A DNA stretch of 64,000 nt from NCBI GenBank assembly GCA_958450365.1, contig CAUEEP010000758.1, forward strand, positions 1,386,565-1,450,564. Reading direction: 5' to 3'. This DNA comes from Mesorhabditis belari. Its lineage: Eukaryota > Nematoda > Chromadorea > Rhabditida > Rhabditidae. Each line of letters begins with the position of its first letter. Position 1 is the first letter of the stretch. Below the pieces are notes generated by a model, which did no database searches, was not told where the DNA came from, and saw nothing but the letters and a program-made list of their open reading frames with translations. The position numbers were made by a program, and so were the translations under genes. Positions 1 to 12,629 of this stretch are shown here, piece after piece.

Positions 1-1635
1 CGTCTTCGACATAACAATTTTGAATGAGAATACCGGCGGTTGCTGAATGAATGTTGACAGTAAACTACCGTAGTTCAAGAGTACTGTCGTACAGTACTTT
101 TGAAGCAGAGATTGATAATTTCATTTGTTGTCAAAACCAACCGCTTTCACAGCTCCACACATGAAAAACTCGCTCTCCAACCGATGCATAATGAGCCTAT
201 AAATGTAGATTGATAAAATCTCTCCCCTCCCCCGCCAATTCCTCACTTCTGGTCCATCTTTTGAATCTTTTCGAATCGTGTATGAACATGTGGGCGTTTC
301 TTCGAAATCAAATTGAGGATCAAGTTCCGTTGCTTGATGTTCACTGGACACTGTTTTTTTTCTTTCAAAATCCTATTCCCATTTCACCTGATCGCTAATG
401 TTTGCTCGAAATCCTCTAAAACTTGATTCTCAACATAGACACATTGTGCACAATAAGATCGATCGGATTCGGTGACAAAAAGTGGATGGAGTTGCACAGT
501 GACACAAATGCGTTCGATCATTCCCATTGGGTTGTCCTAGAGTTTGACAAATCTTTAGATATTCATGGACATTCGAAATTAATTGTAATTTCAAAAATGC
601 TCCGGTTACCGTAATCTAGACTTGTCTACTCGGTGGATCTTCTGGCGATAAAACGAAAAATTTGAGAAGAAATTTTTATTCTAGACAGGATTTCGTACTA
701 GTATTGAGATTTGTTTTTGGTAAATTGATTCAAAAAAACTTTGGTTCCCGTAATACCTGTAATAGTAGCGCCCCCTATAATGACGGTCGGAGCGTCGCGT
801 AGTCTAACTTTAAACGCACTTTTCTCGCCACCTGTTTATGCTACAGTGTGCTGTTAAGTATCAAATGAAAGCAGAAATTCAGGGCTATTTTTTGATACCA
901 AATATGTATTTTTAGAAATTATGGGCGCTCAGAAAAAAAATGGTTTAGTAAAAATTTCTTTTGCGACTACGTGACTGTACGGGGGGGGGGCGCTACTATG
1001 ACAGGTATTACGGTAACTACTTTGGTTCAAATAAATTGTTTAAAGCAAAGTACCGTGTATTTGAAAAGAATGCGAAAAATGTAATTATTATGTTAAAGCT
1101 AGTAAACTCGAAGAGTTTCTCGAGCAATACAAGATACATTTTTTCATTTTAAAGCTCAAAAGCTAGCCAGTGTAGGGTAATCTGATAGTGAGTTGGAAAA
1201 TAGTGAGCTCATTTTCAGGGTGCATAGCCACTCAATCGAGAGCCACAAGAATGTATTGAATCAAAAATGACACCGTTCTCTCCGAAGTCATCCCACATTT
1301 CCCAACGGGAATCGCAATTCGATTCTGATTTCGAACCGCGCACTCAGCGTCTTCGATCAGATTTTCCGCATAGATATGTGATGGATTCGAGGAAGTTGTT
1401 TTGATCTGTGAAATACATGGAATGATTTAAGATTCATTTCGTTGTCATTCATGATTTGAAACTCAATTGAGTTAAAGTTTCTTGTCGTTAAGTTTCATCT
1501 GATGCTCACCTTTATCACCAGTCGCTCTGGTTCACAGAAAACCATCGGTGTCTCCAAAATCTCATTCGGATATTTCATCGAATCACATTTGACAATGGAA
1601 AATAATAAAATTAGAATAGAACAACTGAATATCAT
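1..1635 (-). CDS. Secreted ZP-domain (cuticlin-like) protein, C-terminal end outside window
   Basis: Six exons are visible on the minus strand: 1635-1510, 1405-1274, 536-388, 343-247, 196-142 and 42-1, and their phases join exactly. The protein starts with a signal peptide (MIFSCSILILLFSIVKC) and passes almost directly into a zona pellucida domain: 'ETPMVFCEPERL' at its start, 'ECAVRNQNRIAIPVGKCGM' in ZP-N, then 'VQLHPLFVTESDRSYC', 'PTCSYTIRKDSKDGPE', 'GERVFHVWSCE' and 'LIQNCYVED' in ZP-C. The cysteines sit where nematode cuticlin-like (CUT/CUTL) proteins carry them. Such proteins polymerise in the cuticle or other apical matrix, usually after release from a C-terminal transmembrane anchor; here that part lies beyond the left edge. 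The family call is strong; the exact member is not determined. Confidence 0.86.
748..1015. mobile_element. Inverted-repeat element, family 1, copy 1 (diverged), in intron 2 of the ZP gene
   Basis: The ends CCCGTAATACCTGTAATAGT and ACTATGACAGGTATTACGG are inverted repeats. The interior carries the family core: GTCGCGTAGTCTAACTTT, a run around TATCAAATG, and TTGCGACTACGTGACTGTACG. This is the most diverged of seven copies and has a G10 run at 980-989. It encodes no protein and lies in the intron between ZP exons 1274 and 536. Confidence 0.75.
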
Positions 1636-3120
1636 GGTAGAGATATCTCAGAGAACATTCAAAATGGAAAAATTTGGGAAGAGTTGATTTGCCACGAAAT
1701 ATCTGAATGGAATGGGAGGACGGAATGCTGAGGGTACTAGATATTGAAAAAGAATATGAAAAGAAAGAGCTCAAGAAGGGCTCGATCACTTACAACCACT
1801 TTTTTTTATTCAAGAGACACTCTTTTCCTTTCTTTTGTACTTTTGAGGGGTTTCCTTCTTGAATCTTCCCCTTTTCCAGGCTATGCTGGAGTCTCTTTTG
1901 CTTCAAAAATCAGATAATCTTTGAGAAGAATTTTTAGCTCAAGTTGTAGCGGTGTAGAATTTATTCACCTTTAGTAGCCTGGATACTGTAATACACCGCA
2001 GTATGCTGGTTGTTTACAGTCTGTTAAAACATTACATTGCTAAAATATCCTAACAATAAGCTCTGACAGTATTGCAGTGTTTTCGGACTTGTTTCTAAAT
2101 TGTTTTTTTTTCAAAAGACAATCTAAAAAGATTTTAAAGGACAATCATTTTAGATTATCCAAGCTACAAAAGGTCAATAACTTGTGCACTGCTGCAAGTT
2201 GAGCTAAAAATTCTGATAAGTATTGAATACTTGTGCAGCTTGATGCCTTCTGCAGTAATCGAATATGTTTAATCCGAATACAAAGTTAGTTTAGTTTTGA
2301 AAGTACGGTCTTGCAACACTGCAACCAGGGCCGCCCTGGAAAGACAAGAGCTAAGCCAAACCAAATTCGTTTGGCTTGGTCTGGAAATTGGATCTCACTA
2401 TCCGTACTGTTTGGAAAACAGCACGGATAGTGAGAGTTGAACTTCATAGCCTGCGAACTTCAACCGCTCCCATTTCTGCAATGTACCCAAGTTGAACTCA
2501 TACATTGTAGAGAAACTTATGGTTAGACATCTCTATATCATTCAGTTCCTCTCTAAAATTGTCTGTCTCTTTTTCCGCTTTTAAGTGCCGATAAATGAGT
2601 GTCTTTAAGTGTTCATATCCCTTTAATACGAATGATTTCTATCGTTTGTCTGTTAGTGTGCCGTTTTGTGTGGGGAAAACCCCCTTCAGACAGACTGAGT
2701 GACACTAGAAACTTGATTGAGAATTGAGAAAAGACATTTATCGAACTTTGACTTCAAATTCGAGCCGCAAATTCGTAGATTTGTATGTTGAAATGTTGAA
2801 ATTAGCATTCAGAGAAAATTGAGCATAAAAATCCGACAAGCGTTTGGTATAAAATCGAGAACTTTTGTAAAAAAAATCATTTCTCAAATTTTCTCCTGCC
2901 AGCCACCGTTTGTTCAGGTATTTTTAAAAAAATCGATTATTGTTTTGAAAGGTTTTTGAAACTTAAAACATACAAGAACACTTTTTGTGAGAGTATAAAA
3001 CTAACAAGTGTCTTTGCTACATTTCAAACAAATTTTTTTAAACTTCTCTAACGTTTAGTCTAAATAAACTTAGTTTTTGATTGCCCCATTTCTTTGATAT
3101 TGAATGTCACATTTAATTTT
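1636..3120. other. Intergenic region between divergent ZP and kinase genes
   Basis: No coding exon was recognised. The stretch should hold the promoters of the ZP gene (leftward) and the kinase gene (rightward). It contains T-rich tracts and a short inverted repeat around 2388-2437, in which CTCACTATCCGTACTGTTT is mirrored by AAACAGCACGGATAGTGAG. No TATA box or known operator could be assigned. Confidence 0.5.
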
Positions 3121-3159
3121 AGAGAAACCGGCTGCAAGTACGAACAACGGCACGGAAAA
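3121..3159 (+). promoter_or_regulatory. Probable spliced-leader acceptor and short 5' UTR of the kinase gene
   Basis: A TTTAATTTTAG acceptor ends at 3121, 38 nt before the ATG at 3160, with no donor between. In nematodes this arrangement usually marks a trans-splice site. This is inferred from sequence only. Confidence 0.45.
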
Positions 3160-5561
3160 ATGCCCACAGCAACGATGTCCACAAACAATGTAAGTTTATG
3201 CTTTCTTGTAACAATATTTAAGATTTGTTTAACCCAAATTAAAGACTGAATTGGATTCGCCAGAAGAAGATGTTCACGATGATGAAAGAAGACTCGTCTA
3301 TCAGAAAATAAGTGATGCTGTGGTAAGGGATCTTTGGAATATAGCTTTTTCGATCAAAATCAAAAACTAATTTCTAGATTTAGGCTGGAGGTCTAGAGGA
3401 ATTCACATCGGAAAGCTACTTTCACTCGTTCATAGAGAAAGAAGAAGGCGAGAAGCTTTTGAAGGAACCAGGTAAGAATTGTTTCGTTATTTGTGAAAAC
3501 CTTATCGTTTTTGGGTCAATTCATCGTGCGTCAGCTTTTTGCACATCAACTCACCAACATTCGTCCTTTGGTAAATGCTTTCTGGGGTTTTTTGTATGTT
3601 TTTATTTTAGGACGGAAAATATATCATCATGTTTGTCGACGATGATGGGGGAATTGAGGAGGTGATTTTTGGGGAAATTCTCATTCCAATTTTTGAAAAT
3701 TTTAGGTGAAAATTCGATTCACACGAAAGCAACGCGTATTTTTCGTCAACGAGTATTGTTTTGATAGTCCTGGAGGTGAGTTTGTCTAATAAAACCATTT
3801 ATAAACCATTTTTTTAGCTCTTATCGCCTATCACCGTGATTATAAAGTGTCGATCAAGGCAAAAGAGGAAAGTTTGCGTGTTTTTTGGTTGATTTTGCAG
3901 AGCTTACCTATTTTAGAACAAATTCATCATGTATGGGATCGAGAAAGACGACTGGGAGATATATCATGAGCAGATACAACGGTAAATTGAGTGCTTTTTT
4001 TGCTATTGATTGTTTTTATTTTAGAGTCAAGAAGCTCGGCTCTGGCAATTTTGGATCGGTATTTAAGGCACGTTATAGGATTGGATTGCTGCGACGAATT
4101 TGGGTAAAATTTTAAAGCTAATGTTATTGTTGAGAAGTGCTACCGTAATGAAAAGTCACGTCAATAATATATAATGATATTGCATTATATAATACTACTT
4201 TTAGGCAGCCGTGAAGATTATTCACAGCAATTCACCCGAGGAAAATGAAGTCTTTATTAAAGTGAGTGGGCCAATTGTTTTATGAATCTTTTCATTTTTT
4301 TAGGAAGCTCAAATGATGCGCAAATTCAAATACAATCACCCGAATCTCGTGCATTTCTTGGCCATCGCTTGCTACGAAACACCGATTATGATCGTGATGG
4401 AATTTTGTGCTGGTGAGGAATCATTTCTTGACAAAAAAAATTGCGTTTAGGCGGAAGCATTGAAGATCGAATCAAGGAAAGATACGAGAATGCACATTAT
4501 GATTGGGTTGGTTATTGAACATTAATGATTTTATTATAAAAATTGCAGCCTGAACCGACCCAAGCCGAGCTCATCCATTGGGTTTCCGGTGCTGCAAAAG
4601 GTCTCGCTTTTCTTCATGAAAATAATGTAACTTTTATTATTATTACTTTATTACATGTATGTGTTTTCTTTCCTGTAGATCACACATCGCGATGTTGCCG
4701 TGCGAAATACGTTAATCACAGATAAAAATGTGGCAAAGATTAGGTAAAGTTGTAGTTTTCAAAGAGTTATAGCTTGTAAAAGATTTTAGTGACTTTGGAA
4801 TGTCGGTTGTGGGAAAACTGCAGCTGAAGAAACTCACGAATGTGCCAATCACCTATCTTGCGCCTGAAACGTTTAAAGCAAAAATTTTCTGCTCGGAAAC
4901 AGATGTTTGGACATTTGGAATCATGATTTGGGAGGTAAGTGCGGATAAAATTTGGTGAAAGTTTCCTTGTTTTAGACTTTCAATCATGCAAAACCTCCAT
5001 ATGGTGACCGTGGAACGGATGCACGAAAAGTAAGAGGATTTTTGTTTATTTCTTGTTTAGATATTATGCTTTAGTTGATCATGGCGTTGAAAAAGGATTA
5101 TCGAATGAGCGGCGAGAAAATCCCACCCGAACTTTGGAAGTTATGCTCTCTCTGTTGGCACTGGAAGCCTGAGCTGAGGTGGGAGTTGATATTGAGTTAT
5201 TGATTTCTTTCATAATTATTTTCTTTAGGCCAAAAATGAAGGAAATCGCACAAGTGCTCGAAAAACAATACACAACGGATACAAAGACATTTTGGCAATG
5301 GATCACAAGACAAAATGTGGGTTTAGAAAATTTAATCATTCGTTAAAAGTCTACGTTTTAACGTGGGAAACAGAATATCAAAAGTTTAAGTTTATTTTTT
5401 GGGCTATTCAATTGTTCTTTCTTTAGCCAACCTATACGGAGACGGTGAACGTGGATTGGACTGATGTATTCAAAACAATGCCAGCGATTCCAACATTTCG
5501 ACACGACTACGAGAAGGTGAAACAAGAAGTGCAAGAAGCCGATAAAGGAAAGGGTAAATGA
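3160..5561 (+). CDS. Non-receptor SH2-tyrosine kinase (Fer/SPE-8-like nematode family)
   Basis: A multi-exon gene. After a short acidic N-terminus comes an SH2 domain: 'YFHSFIEKEEGEKLLKEPG', then 'FIVRQ' for the FLVR motif, 'VKIRFTRKQRVFFVNEYCF' and 'ALIAYHRDYKV'. The kinase domain follows: linker 'DDWEIYHEQIQRVKKLG', glycine loop 'GSGNFGSVFKA', ATP lysine 'AAVKII', catalytic loop 'HRDVAVRNTL', 'DFGMSV' and 'TYLAPE'. All core catalytic residues are present, so it should be active and cytoplasmic. A ~60 residue basic tail ends at TGA 5559-5561. Two oddities occur. The intron 3472-3514 ends in GG instead of AG just before FIVR, and the SH2-to-kinase junction (3871-3917) cannot be joined in frame with canonical sites. 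The nematode SH2-kinase group is large and often sperm-expressed, but this member's expression is unknown. Confidence 0.88.
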
Positions 5562-8500
5562 TTACTCGATCGATCAATGGGAAAATGAATGGATCAATTT
5601 ACAGTTAACATTTCATAATCGTGTACCGAATAGTCGTTTTTCTTTTGGGTTGTACGAGTAAAGTATTCGGTTAATAGGCATTTTTAAATGTGCTTTTGGT
5701 TTTTTTCTGCGAATTGTGACATTTTTGTGCTTTCTTTGCATATAATTGAGAATAAATTCAGGGTAAAAAAGAAGTAGATTTGTCCCAGATGCAACATCTG
5801 AATCAATTGAAAAAAAGGGTTTAAGGAAGACATTTTTATTTAAGGCATTTAAGTCATTTTGGTTATTTGAAAGTCTTATTCGTTTGATTTCCCCTTTGGT
5901 CGGCGGGATCAAAGGGTTGGCTTGGATCTCCCCTTCGCCTCTTCGATGTCTTTTCTGCGTGTTATTTTCTTTTCTTTCTTTTCATCTCAATTCCTTTCTT
6001 TTCCTTCCATTTTCGGTTTACTTCAATAGAAACGATAAATTAAAGGAATTCAACATTCACTCCTCTTTTTCTCACCTTCTTTCCCTTTCTCATCTTCTTC
6101 CACAATTTCCCCTTCAGATTTATTTCTTTCCTATCGTTTTTTTCTATCATTTCTCCTTACTCATTTGTCTCAGGATTGTTTTTTTTTTTTGACAAAAATC
6201 AGGCTTTAATTTTGAGTTTTTGTGGCTCTTTGGGTCACAAAAACTTAATTTGACTTAATTTGTCATTCCGAAAGCAATCTAGCGTAATCTTCAATGATTA
6301 CTGTAGCTTTCCGAAAGCTCTCCTGAACCAGAAGTTGAAAAATTTGATTTTGTTATCACCGAAAGTTTGTGAGAGTTTTTGATTTCTACAGTTGAAATCC
6401 CAGCCTGCATAACTACAGTATGCAAAGGGTTCAACTATTTTTACATTTTCACCGTCATCTATTTTCTATTCTGCAACAACTTTACCATTTTTTAAACTTT
6501 TATCGCATAAATGAGCAACTTTTCGTATTAATAATGAAATGATCTTCACAAAATCACCATGACGAAAGAATTTTGAACGATGACCGATCGAAGTGTTAAA
6601 AGCAATTAAATGTGATCGGGAAGGGGGAATGGCACTGAACTTGTGTGTACACTGAATAAGAAAAGGGAAAGAAGTGGAAAGTAAAGACAGCAAAGAGACC
6701 GCTAGCATCAGTTGCAGTACCGCCTCAGTGCCTCAGTGCCCCTTCCCTCCAGGGCCGAAGGACCCATAAAATTTTACGCGTTTCCCCGGCCGGTCTCTTC
6801 TCTTCTCTTTTCATTTCGTTTCTTTTCTTCTCTTATCCTTCGTTTTTCCTTTTTCACACACAATCATCCCCTTCGATTTTTGATTGCTTTAGTTTCCTTT
6901 TCTTTCTTTATATTCTATGGGTCAAGGCTCTGATTTTGAATATTCAGCGCGTCTCGAGATTGAGAATGGCTAAGCTTATTGATAATGTATTGATAATGTA
7001 TTGATAATTCCTTTGATAATCCAAATATTTTCAATATTTGTACCACACATCACACAGCTACAATCCCTATCTCTCTTTCTCTTTCTTTTTCTTTTTCCTA
7101 TAATCCCAACTTCACCAATTCAATTTTTAACACCTTCTTGTACAGGAGGAACCTTCGAAAAGCCGCAAAATTGAACGATTATCGCTGAGAAAATCTCTTT
7201 TTTTTCTTCTATGAAATCAGATGGATTTAGTGAACTCCTGACTATATGTGGATTGGTTGGGATTGAGTGCATCAGAAGAGAACTGGTCACCTTCTCGAAA
7301 ACAAATTACTCGCAAGGAAATGCTCTGGCTCTGAACTTTCTAGATTCATTTCAAGAAACAAAATCTATTCGACAATGTTGAAAGTTTTGTAAGAAAATTT
7401 CACTTTCACTTGAGTACTAAAGCCATTTTCTCTCTTGTTTTTTTTTCCCAGCTTCGAACACATGTGGAAGTGATTTGGAAAGTGACTGGCTAAAGCTTAG
7501 AAAAATTGTCTTTATTAGATTTTCGATTGCTTTAGATCCACTCTAGTTTTCCTTGCAAGTAATACGCTTAAAAGGTGGTCAATTCGGAAAACTATCGTAA
7601 TCTTTCCTTCAGATTTTGTCCAATTTACCTTTAATTTGGTCGATTAATTTTGATCTTATTCGATGCGGAATCAAACTGTGAATCGAATGGAATTAAGTAT
7701 TAATTAGTAAAATGAAGAAAAAACTGAAGGAAAGATTATTGGAGATTACTGAAGGTAGCTTTCCGAATTGCTCACCTTCTAGAAAACAAGTTACTCACAA
7801 GGAAATGCTCTGGCTCTGAACTTTCTAGATTCTAGATTTCTAGACTTTCTAGATTTCTAGACTTTCTAGACTTTCTAGACTTTCCAGATTCATTTCTCAA
7901 TTGTATTCCAAAGGGATCAAGTAGAAATGATTGGTTAGTACTAAAGAAAAAGAATTACGGTAACAAGTTGAGTGGATAATCTTAAAGACTTTTTAGTCTT
8001 AAAGACACAAAGGGCACCTTAGTCCTTCGATTTTCGATTCAAAGATGCTTTTTTGTATCTGCTTTTTTCAAAGGAGTGACAGTGATTTCTTTCATCCTTT
8101 CCCCCCTCAAATTTTGTTGCTGAGAAGAGGGAGTTCTCTCTTTTTCTCCTTTATTTTCCCTCTTTCCTCATGTCGTTCGCTCGTAAAATTTACGGGCGAA
8201 GAGATCGGAGAGTTTAGGAGAGAAAGGGGTGGAGGGGAGTGCTGAGGCTGAGGGAAGGGTCCACCCTCCCCTCATTTCAAATCTCACATACTCCCCAACC
8301 TCAGCCAATTCTACAATCATCATCATCTACAATCACATTTTATTCTATTCCTTGTACACCTATGCCAGGCAAAAACCGGTTGTTTTTGTGGTAAATCGTC
8401 TAGGTACACAATATACATGGGTACCGGACTCTAGAATTTGGAGTTCTTCCAGCCCTTTTTTTGGAGTTGGTAGCTATTCTGGAATTTGTTCAGGCTTGAT

Positions 8501-10178
8501 AGCTGAACTTGATAGCTTGATAGCTATTCTGATAGCTACGGTTACCTTTTCAAAAGTAATCATTGCTCTTTCTTTTAAACAAACATCTGTAACCGTTCTT
8601 TCCGACTTTTACCATCCAGTACTTGAACGTACAGTCAGAAATCAGTCAAATATCAGCCAAAAGCCGATACCGTACGCTATATTCATATAATAAATTTTCA
8701 ATTCAACAATTAGTTATGCATTTCCCCCTCTTTGTCGCAATTGTCATCAAGCATAAAGAGATTTCTCTACTCTCTTCTCGTTACCTTTTCCTTTTCGAGC
8801 TTTTCATATTCTTTCATGTTCATTGTCAGTTCTTCTGCCGCTTTGGGAAACTCGCTCCGTAAGTAACCTCTTTTTTCTAATATTGCTAACTAATATTGCT
8901 TTATTTATTCAATTCTCTGCACTATTCTTCATCTTTTCAACATCCTTTCCCCCATACAGTGCCCGTTTACCCTGTAGATCCGAGCTGTGTCTCCATTCAT
9001 CAAAAAGGCAAACACGCGTCGGCTGCACGGTGCACGGTTGCTGACAACGACAAAAGATATCCCAAACTTTATATTATAGATTACTTTATATTATAGCCTT
9101 TATAGATTTATATGATCGGTTTGTTATTATTCGTAAAATACTATCAACATCAATCTCAACTTCTTTACAAATTTTTGTGTAAAGAAAAACTGTTACAAAT
9201 TCTTTACAACTTTTTTCTGAGCCTTGCTGCAATGAGGACAGGCCAGAACCCAGATTGGAAATCTACATTACCCAAATCTTGATATCTATTAACTTAAATA
9301 ACAACCAGGGTTCACATTTTCTCAAATTTCTTTCACAAATCGATTTCTCAAGTTTATTTTTTTTTCTTTAATTTAAAGAAATGGTGAGAAAGAGCGATTT
9401 TACGAGCCAATTCCCATGTAATAACATTTGCGATAAGGGGAAAAGGTGTTTTTGAATGAAAGAAACAAAAAAAACACTTTCATTTCAATCTCGATTTCAA
9501 TTATTGAAAGGGGAATCGATTCGATCAACTCAAAAAGAGAAACGTTTTAAAATATAAGCGAAAGATTCTCTTTCCTATGCAAATTTACGATCGTCGCCTC
9601 TCAAGGTTAATGGGCGATCAACGAGGAAAAAGGAAAAGAAAAGAATGAAAAGAAGGGACACACTGGGGGACATTTTATAGATTTGAGGGTGCACAAGATT
9701 TGAAAAAAAGGTTTGCCCGATGAACACCTGGGCTCAAATAGATTTGAGTTTCGTGGACTCAAGAAGGCTTCAGCTGTTGTGCTTTCTAGCACACACACAC
9801 ACACACACACACTCGATTCCTCACCTATTCACAAAATTCGAGAAGTTGAAACAAGCGAAATGCCACCGTGTGCACTGGTACATCAGTGATGTACCAGTGC
9901 ATGTACAAAGTACCAGTGGTGTACAAAGTACCAGTGATGTACAAAGTACCAGTGATGTACTGGTACTTCGTGTACAGAAAAACACGCATCACACTCTAAA
10001 AGGAAATTCATTCAATTGTGCTTACTTTGAAGTTATCAATTAACAAAGTTATAGAAGAATCATGTGCCTTTTCCATCAAAAAATATCATGAATTATTTTT
10101 CAATAGATCTGATAATCAAAAAAAAAACAAAGTTAAATTCCTTAGTTTATATGTGAACACACTGGAACAACAGTGACA
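5562..10178. other. Gene-poor, pyrimidine-rich intergenic DNA
   Basis: No exon with convincing family similarity was found. CT-rich tracts dominate 5930-6180, 6780-6920, 7070-7140 and 8760-8960. A short repeat of TTTCTAGAC lies at 7826-7884. A second AGAAAACAA(G/A)TTACTC(A/G)CAAGGAAATGCTCTGGC stretch at 7780-7830 repeats 7296-7345. A (CA)n run lies at 9791-9811. Candidate promoter or untranslated exons (for example the CCGTAAGTAAC donor-like site near 8860) could not be tied to a coding region. Confidence 0.45.
9880..9972. repeat. Imperfect 18-bp tandem repeat around GTACAAAGTACCAGTGAT
   Basis: Four to five units of GTACAAAGTACCAGTGAT, with both ends carrying inverted GTACCAGT/ACTGGTAC, so the array can fold on itself. 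Confidence 0.8.
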
Positions 10179-10437
10179 TACCGTAAATACTGTAATAGTA
10201 CCCCCACCGCCCTCGTACAGTCGGGTAGTCGCAAAAGTTTTTTAGTATTTCATTTTTTTCAAAGCATCCGTACTTTCAAAAAATAGCCCTGAATTTCAGC
10301 TATTTTTTTGATACCTAAACACGCATTGTAGCATAAAGCAGTGTCGAGAAAAACACGTTCAAAGCTAGACTACGCAACGCTCCGCACCGTCATTATGGGG
10401 ATGGGGTACTATGACAGTATTTACAGTATTTACGGTA
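10179..10437. mobile_element. Inverted-repeat element, family 1, copy 2
   Basis: The element starts TACCGTAAATACTGTAATAGT and ends ACTATGACAGTATTTACAG followed by TATTTACGGTA. The interior has TCGCAAAAGTTTTTTAGTATT, an AAAATAGCCCTGAATTTCAGC hairpin and GCGGAGCGTTGCGTAGTCTAG (reverse strand). Noncoding. A duplicated TATTTACAG at the right end makes its terminus slightly different from the other copies. Confidence 0.85.
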
Positions 10438-10532
10438 GATGTTTTTTCGAATAATGATAGTAATTTTTCAATTAAGCAATACATCTAGCAACTTATTGAA
10501 AGGCTGAAGAGGATAGATATAAGTGCATAGGG

Positions 10533-10678
10533 GCCACGGATGTCCGAACCTCTACGCAAGCATAAAAAGAACAAAAAGATGACTACGCGACACTACTACG
10601 AACGGTCTATTGGAGTGTCGCGTAGTCGTCTTTTCGTTCTTTGTATGTTTGTGTAGAGATCCGGATCCGGACATCCCT
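10533..10678. repeat. Imperfect inverted repeat (~60 bp arms)
   Basis: The left arm (GGATGTCCGAACCTCTACGCA then AAAGAACAAAAAGATGACTAC) is mirrored by GTCGTCTTTTCGTTCTTTGTATG then GTGTAGAGATCCGGATCCGGACATCC. The centre is ACACTACTACGAACGGTCTATTGGAGTGT. Probably a small non-autonomous element found once in the window. Confidence 0.7.
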
Positions 10679-12267
10679 AATATTAAATCACTTAGGGACT
10701 CATTATATCACGTGCCAACTCTTGAAAAGTACCGTAAGCCTAAAAGAAAGACAAAAAGAAGAAGACTGAATCCTATCGAAACCTAGTCCAAACCTAAAAG
10801 TGTTCTCCCTTCGATCCAAGTATTCTCCCTCATTTCTCCCAGCCCTCCATAAATTGACCGTATTCTTTGAGGGGATTTGTGTGGGATCTCATGGCCATTC
10901 CTTCCTCGCAACTCTTCCCAAATCCTTTCATCTAACCGCTTTCTGCATATTGTGAGTGAAAGGGAATGTTTGCAGAAACTTTTTGGAATCAATAAAAAGA
11001 AACTAAGTTCTAAGTAACTAGTTCTAAGTAGTCGTAGTAGTAGAAAGTAGTAGTCGTAGTAGTAGTAGTAGTAGTAACTAAGTAGTAGTAGTAGTAGTAG
11101 TAACTAAGTAGTAGTAGTAGTAGTAGTAACTAAGTAGTAGAAACTAGTTCAATAACCAATAACATTAGTTCGTTGAGTTGCTTTTTTGTTAGATTTCCGA
11201 TGTCAATCCCTGTCTCTGATCGATCTAACTGTTATATCTGATAAGACTATACTGCAGTGCGGTACAAATGCAGTACGATATCTAGTCTGAGTCCTAGATA
11301 CTGGGCCAGTTCTTAGATCTCCTAAAGGTACCAGAACTTACCAGAAGTACCAGAAGGTACTCCTAAAGAACTAGACCTTGGCTCTGTAACTGTCTATCGG
11401 AGTCTAATCTAAGTTTCAAATGCAATCGTTTAAAGCAAATACTCTTGAGCTCTTTCCCTAGATCGACCGTACCCCAATCCCTTGCAGGGTCTCTACAAAT
11501 CGCGAGTCCAAAGCCTTCCCCTCCCTTGTCGGTGCCCCTTTCATCTTCCCGCTTCCCTTCAATTCCTTTCCTTTCCTTTCCTTTTCCTCACCAGCATAAA
11601 TTCTGTCACATATCCCATCTCTCCCATATATTTCGGTCTGTTTCGACTATTGTCCAATTCTCGAAAATTCGCGTATCCAACAAAATTGGGTTTTAGTTCA
11701 AGAATGGCCTTCATATCATAGTTTTAGGCCATTCCGTAACAAAACTCGTCTTAAGATCAAATTTCCAGACTATAAACGGACTATGATACTGGCTTTCATA
11801 ACTTTTAGCCTGGTCTGGGCCTGAGATTTGTAGGCTAGAAAGATTACGGTAGTTATCCTGATCTGATCTCAACTTATGGCTTTTTTTTGGAGCAGTTCTG
11901 GTCTTCAATCACTTGGATCTTACAATATTTTGACCGGTTTATTAAAGATTTGAAACTATTTGATTTGGATTTGGATTACTGTAAGGAAGTGTGGTCAAGG
12001 AAGTGTGATCTAAAGTGTGATCTAAAGTGCGATCTAAAGTGTACTGTGCGTTGAAATTGTTTGAGTAAGTTTTTTTTGATATTTATGCTGAACTAAAGCA
12101 AGAGAATTAAAATTTAAAATTTTCATTTTATTGTTTAGAAAAGTTGGGGATAGTCTTGTTTTCGGAGTGCCTCACGACTGGGGACAAAAGTCGACGAGGA
12201 GTTGTTGAATGAAGGATTGTATCTGAAAGACGAGATCTGATTTTGATTTTCTGAAGAAAAAAAGAAA
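10679..12267. other. Intergenic DNA with simple repeats
   Basis: No gene was recognised. The stretch contains a TAG trinucleotide array, a CT-rich tract (11510-11640) and scattered short duplications such as GTGTGATCTAAA at 11990-12035. Confidence 0.45.
11024..11145. repeat. (TAG)n trinucleotide array with TAGTAACTAAG interruptions
   Basis: Runs of GTAGTAGTAGTAGTAG are broken at regular spacing by TAACTAAGTAG, giving a second-order repeat of about 30 bp. Confidence 0.9.
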
Positions 12268-12536
12268 TACCGTAAATACTGTAATGGTACTCCATCCCCC
12301 TCGTACAGTCGCGTAGTCGCAAAAGTTTTTTAGTATTTCATTTTTTTCAAAGCGCCCATACTTTCAAAAAATGCGTCTTTGGTATCAAAAAATAGCTGAA
12401 ATTCAGGGCTATTTTTTGATACCTAAGCGCGCATTGTAGCTTAAACCAATGTCGAGAAAAACTCGTCCAACGCTAGACTACCCAACACTCCGTACCGTCA
12501 TTATGGGGGTGGGGTACTATGACAGTATTTACGGTA
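12268..12536. mobile_element. Inverted-repeat element, family 1, copy 3
   Basis: Ends TACCGTAAATACTGTAATGG and GACAGTATTTACGGTA. The central hairpin pairs GGTATCAAAAAATAGCTGAA with TTCAGGGCTATTTTTTGATACC. It lies 94 bp past the stop of the minus-strand gene ending at 12630, so it is probably in or near that gene's 3' UTR. Confidence 0.9.
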
Positions 12537-12629
12537 ATACTATCTGTATAATGAAGGTTTAATCTTTCGATATTCATTATATTATTAGATATTCTTTTAA
12601 TTAATATAATTTAGATATTATCAATATTA

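Noticed and set aside
8229..8690. A 153-codon open frame in the gene-poor region
   Set aside because: Composition is irregular, no family motif or splice support is visible, and the region is low-complexity pyrimidine-rich DNA.
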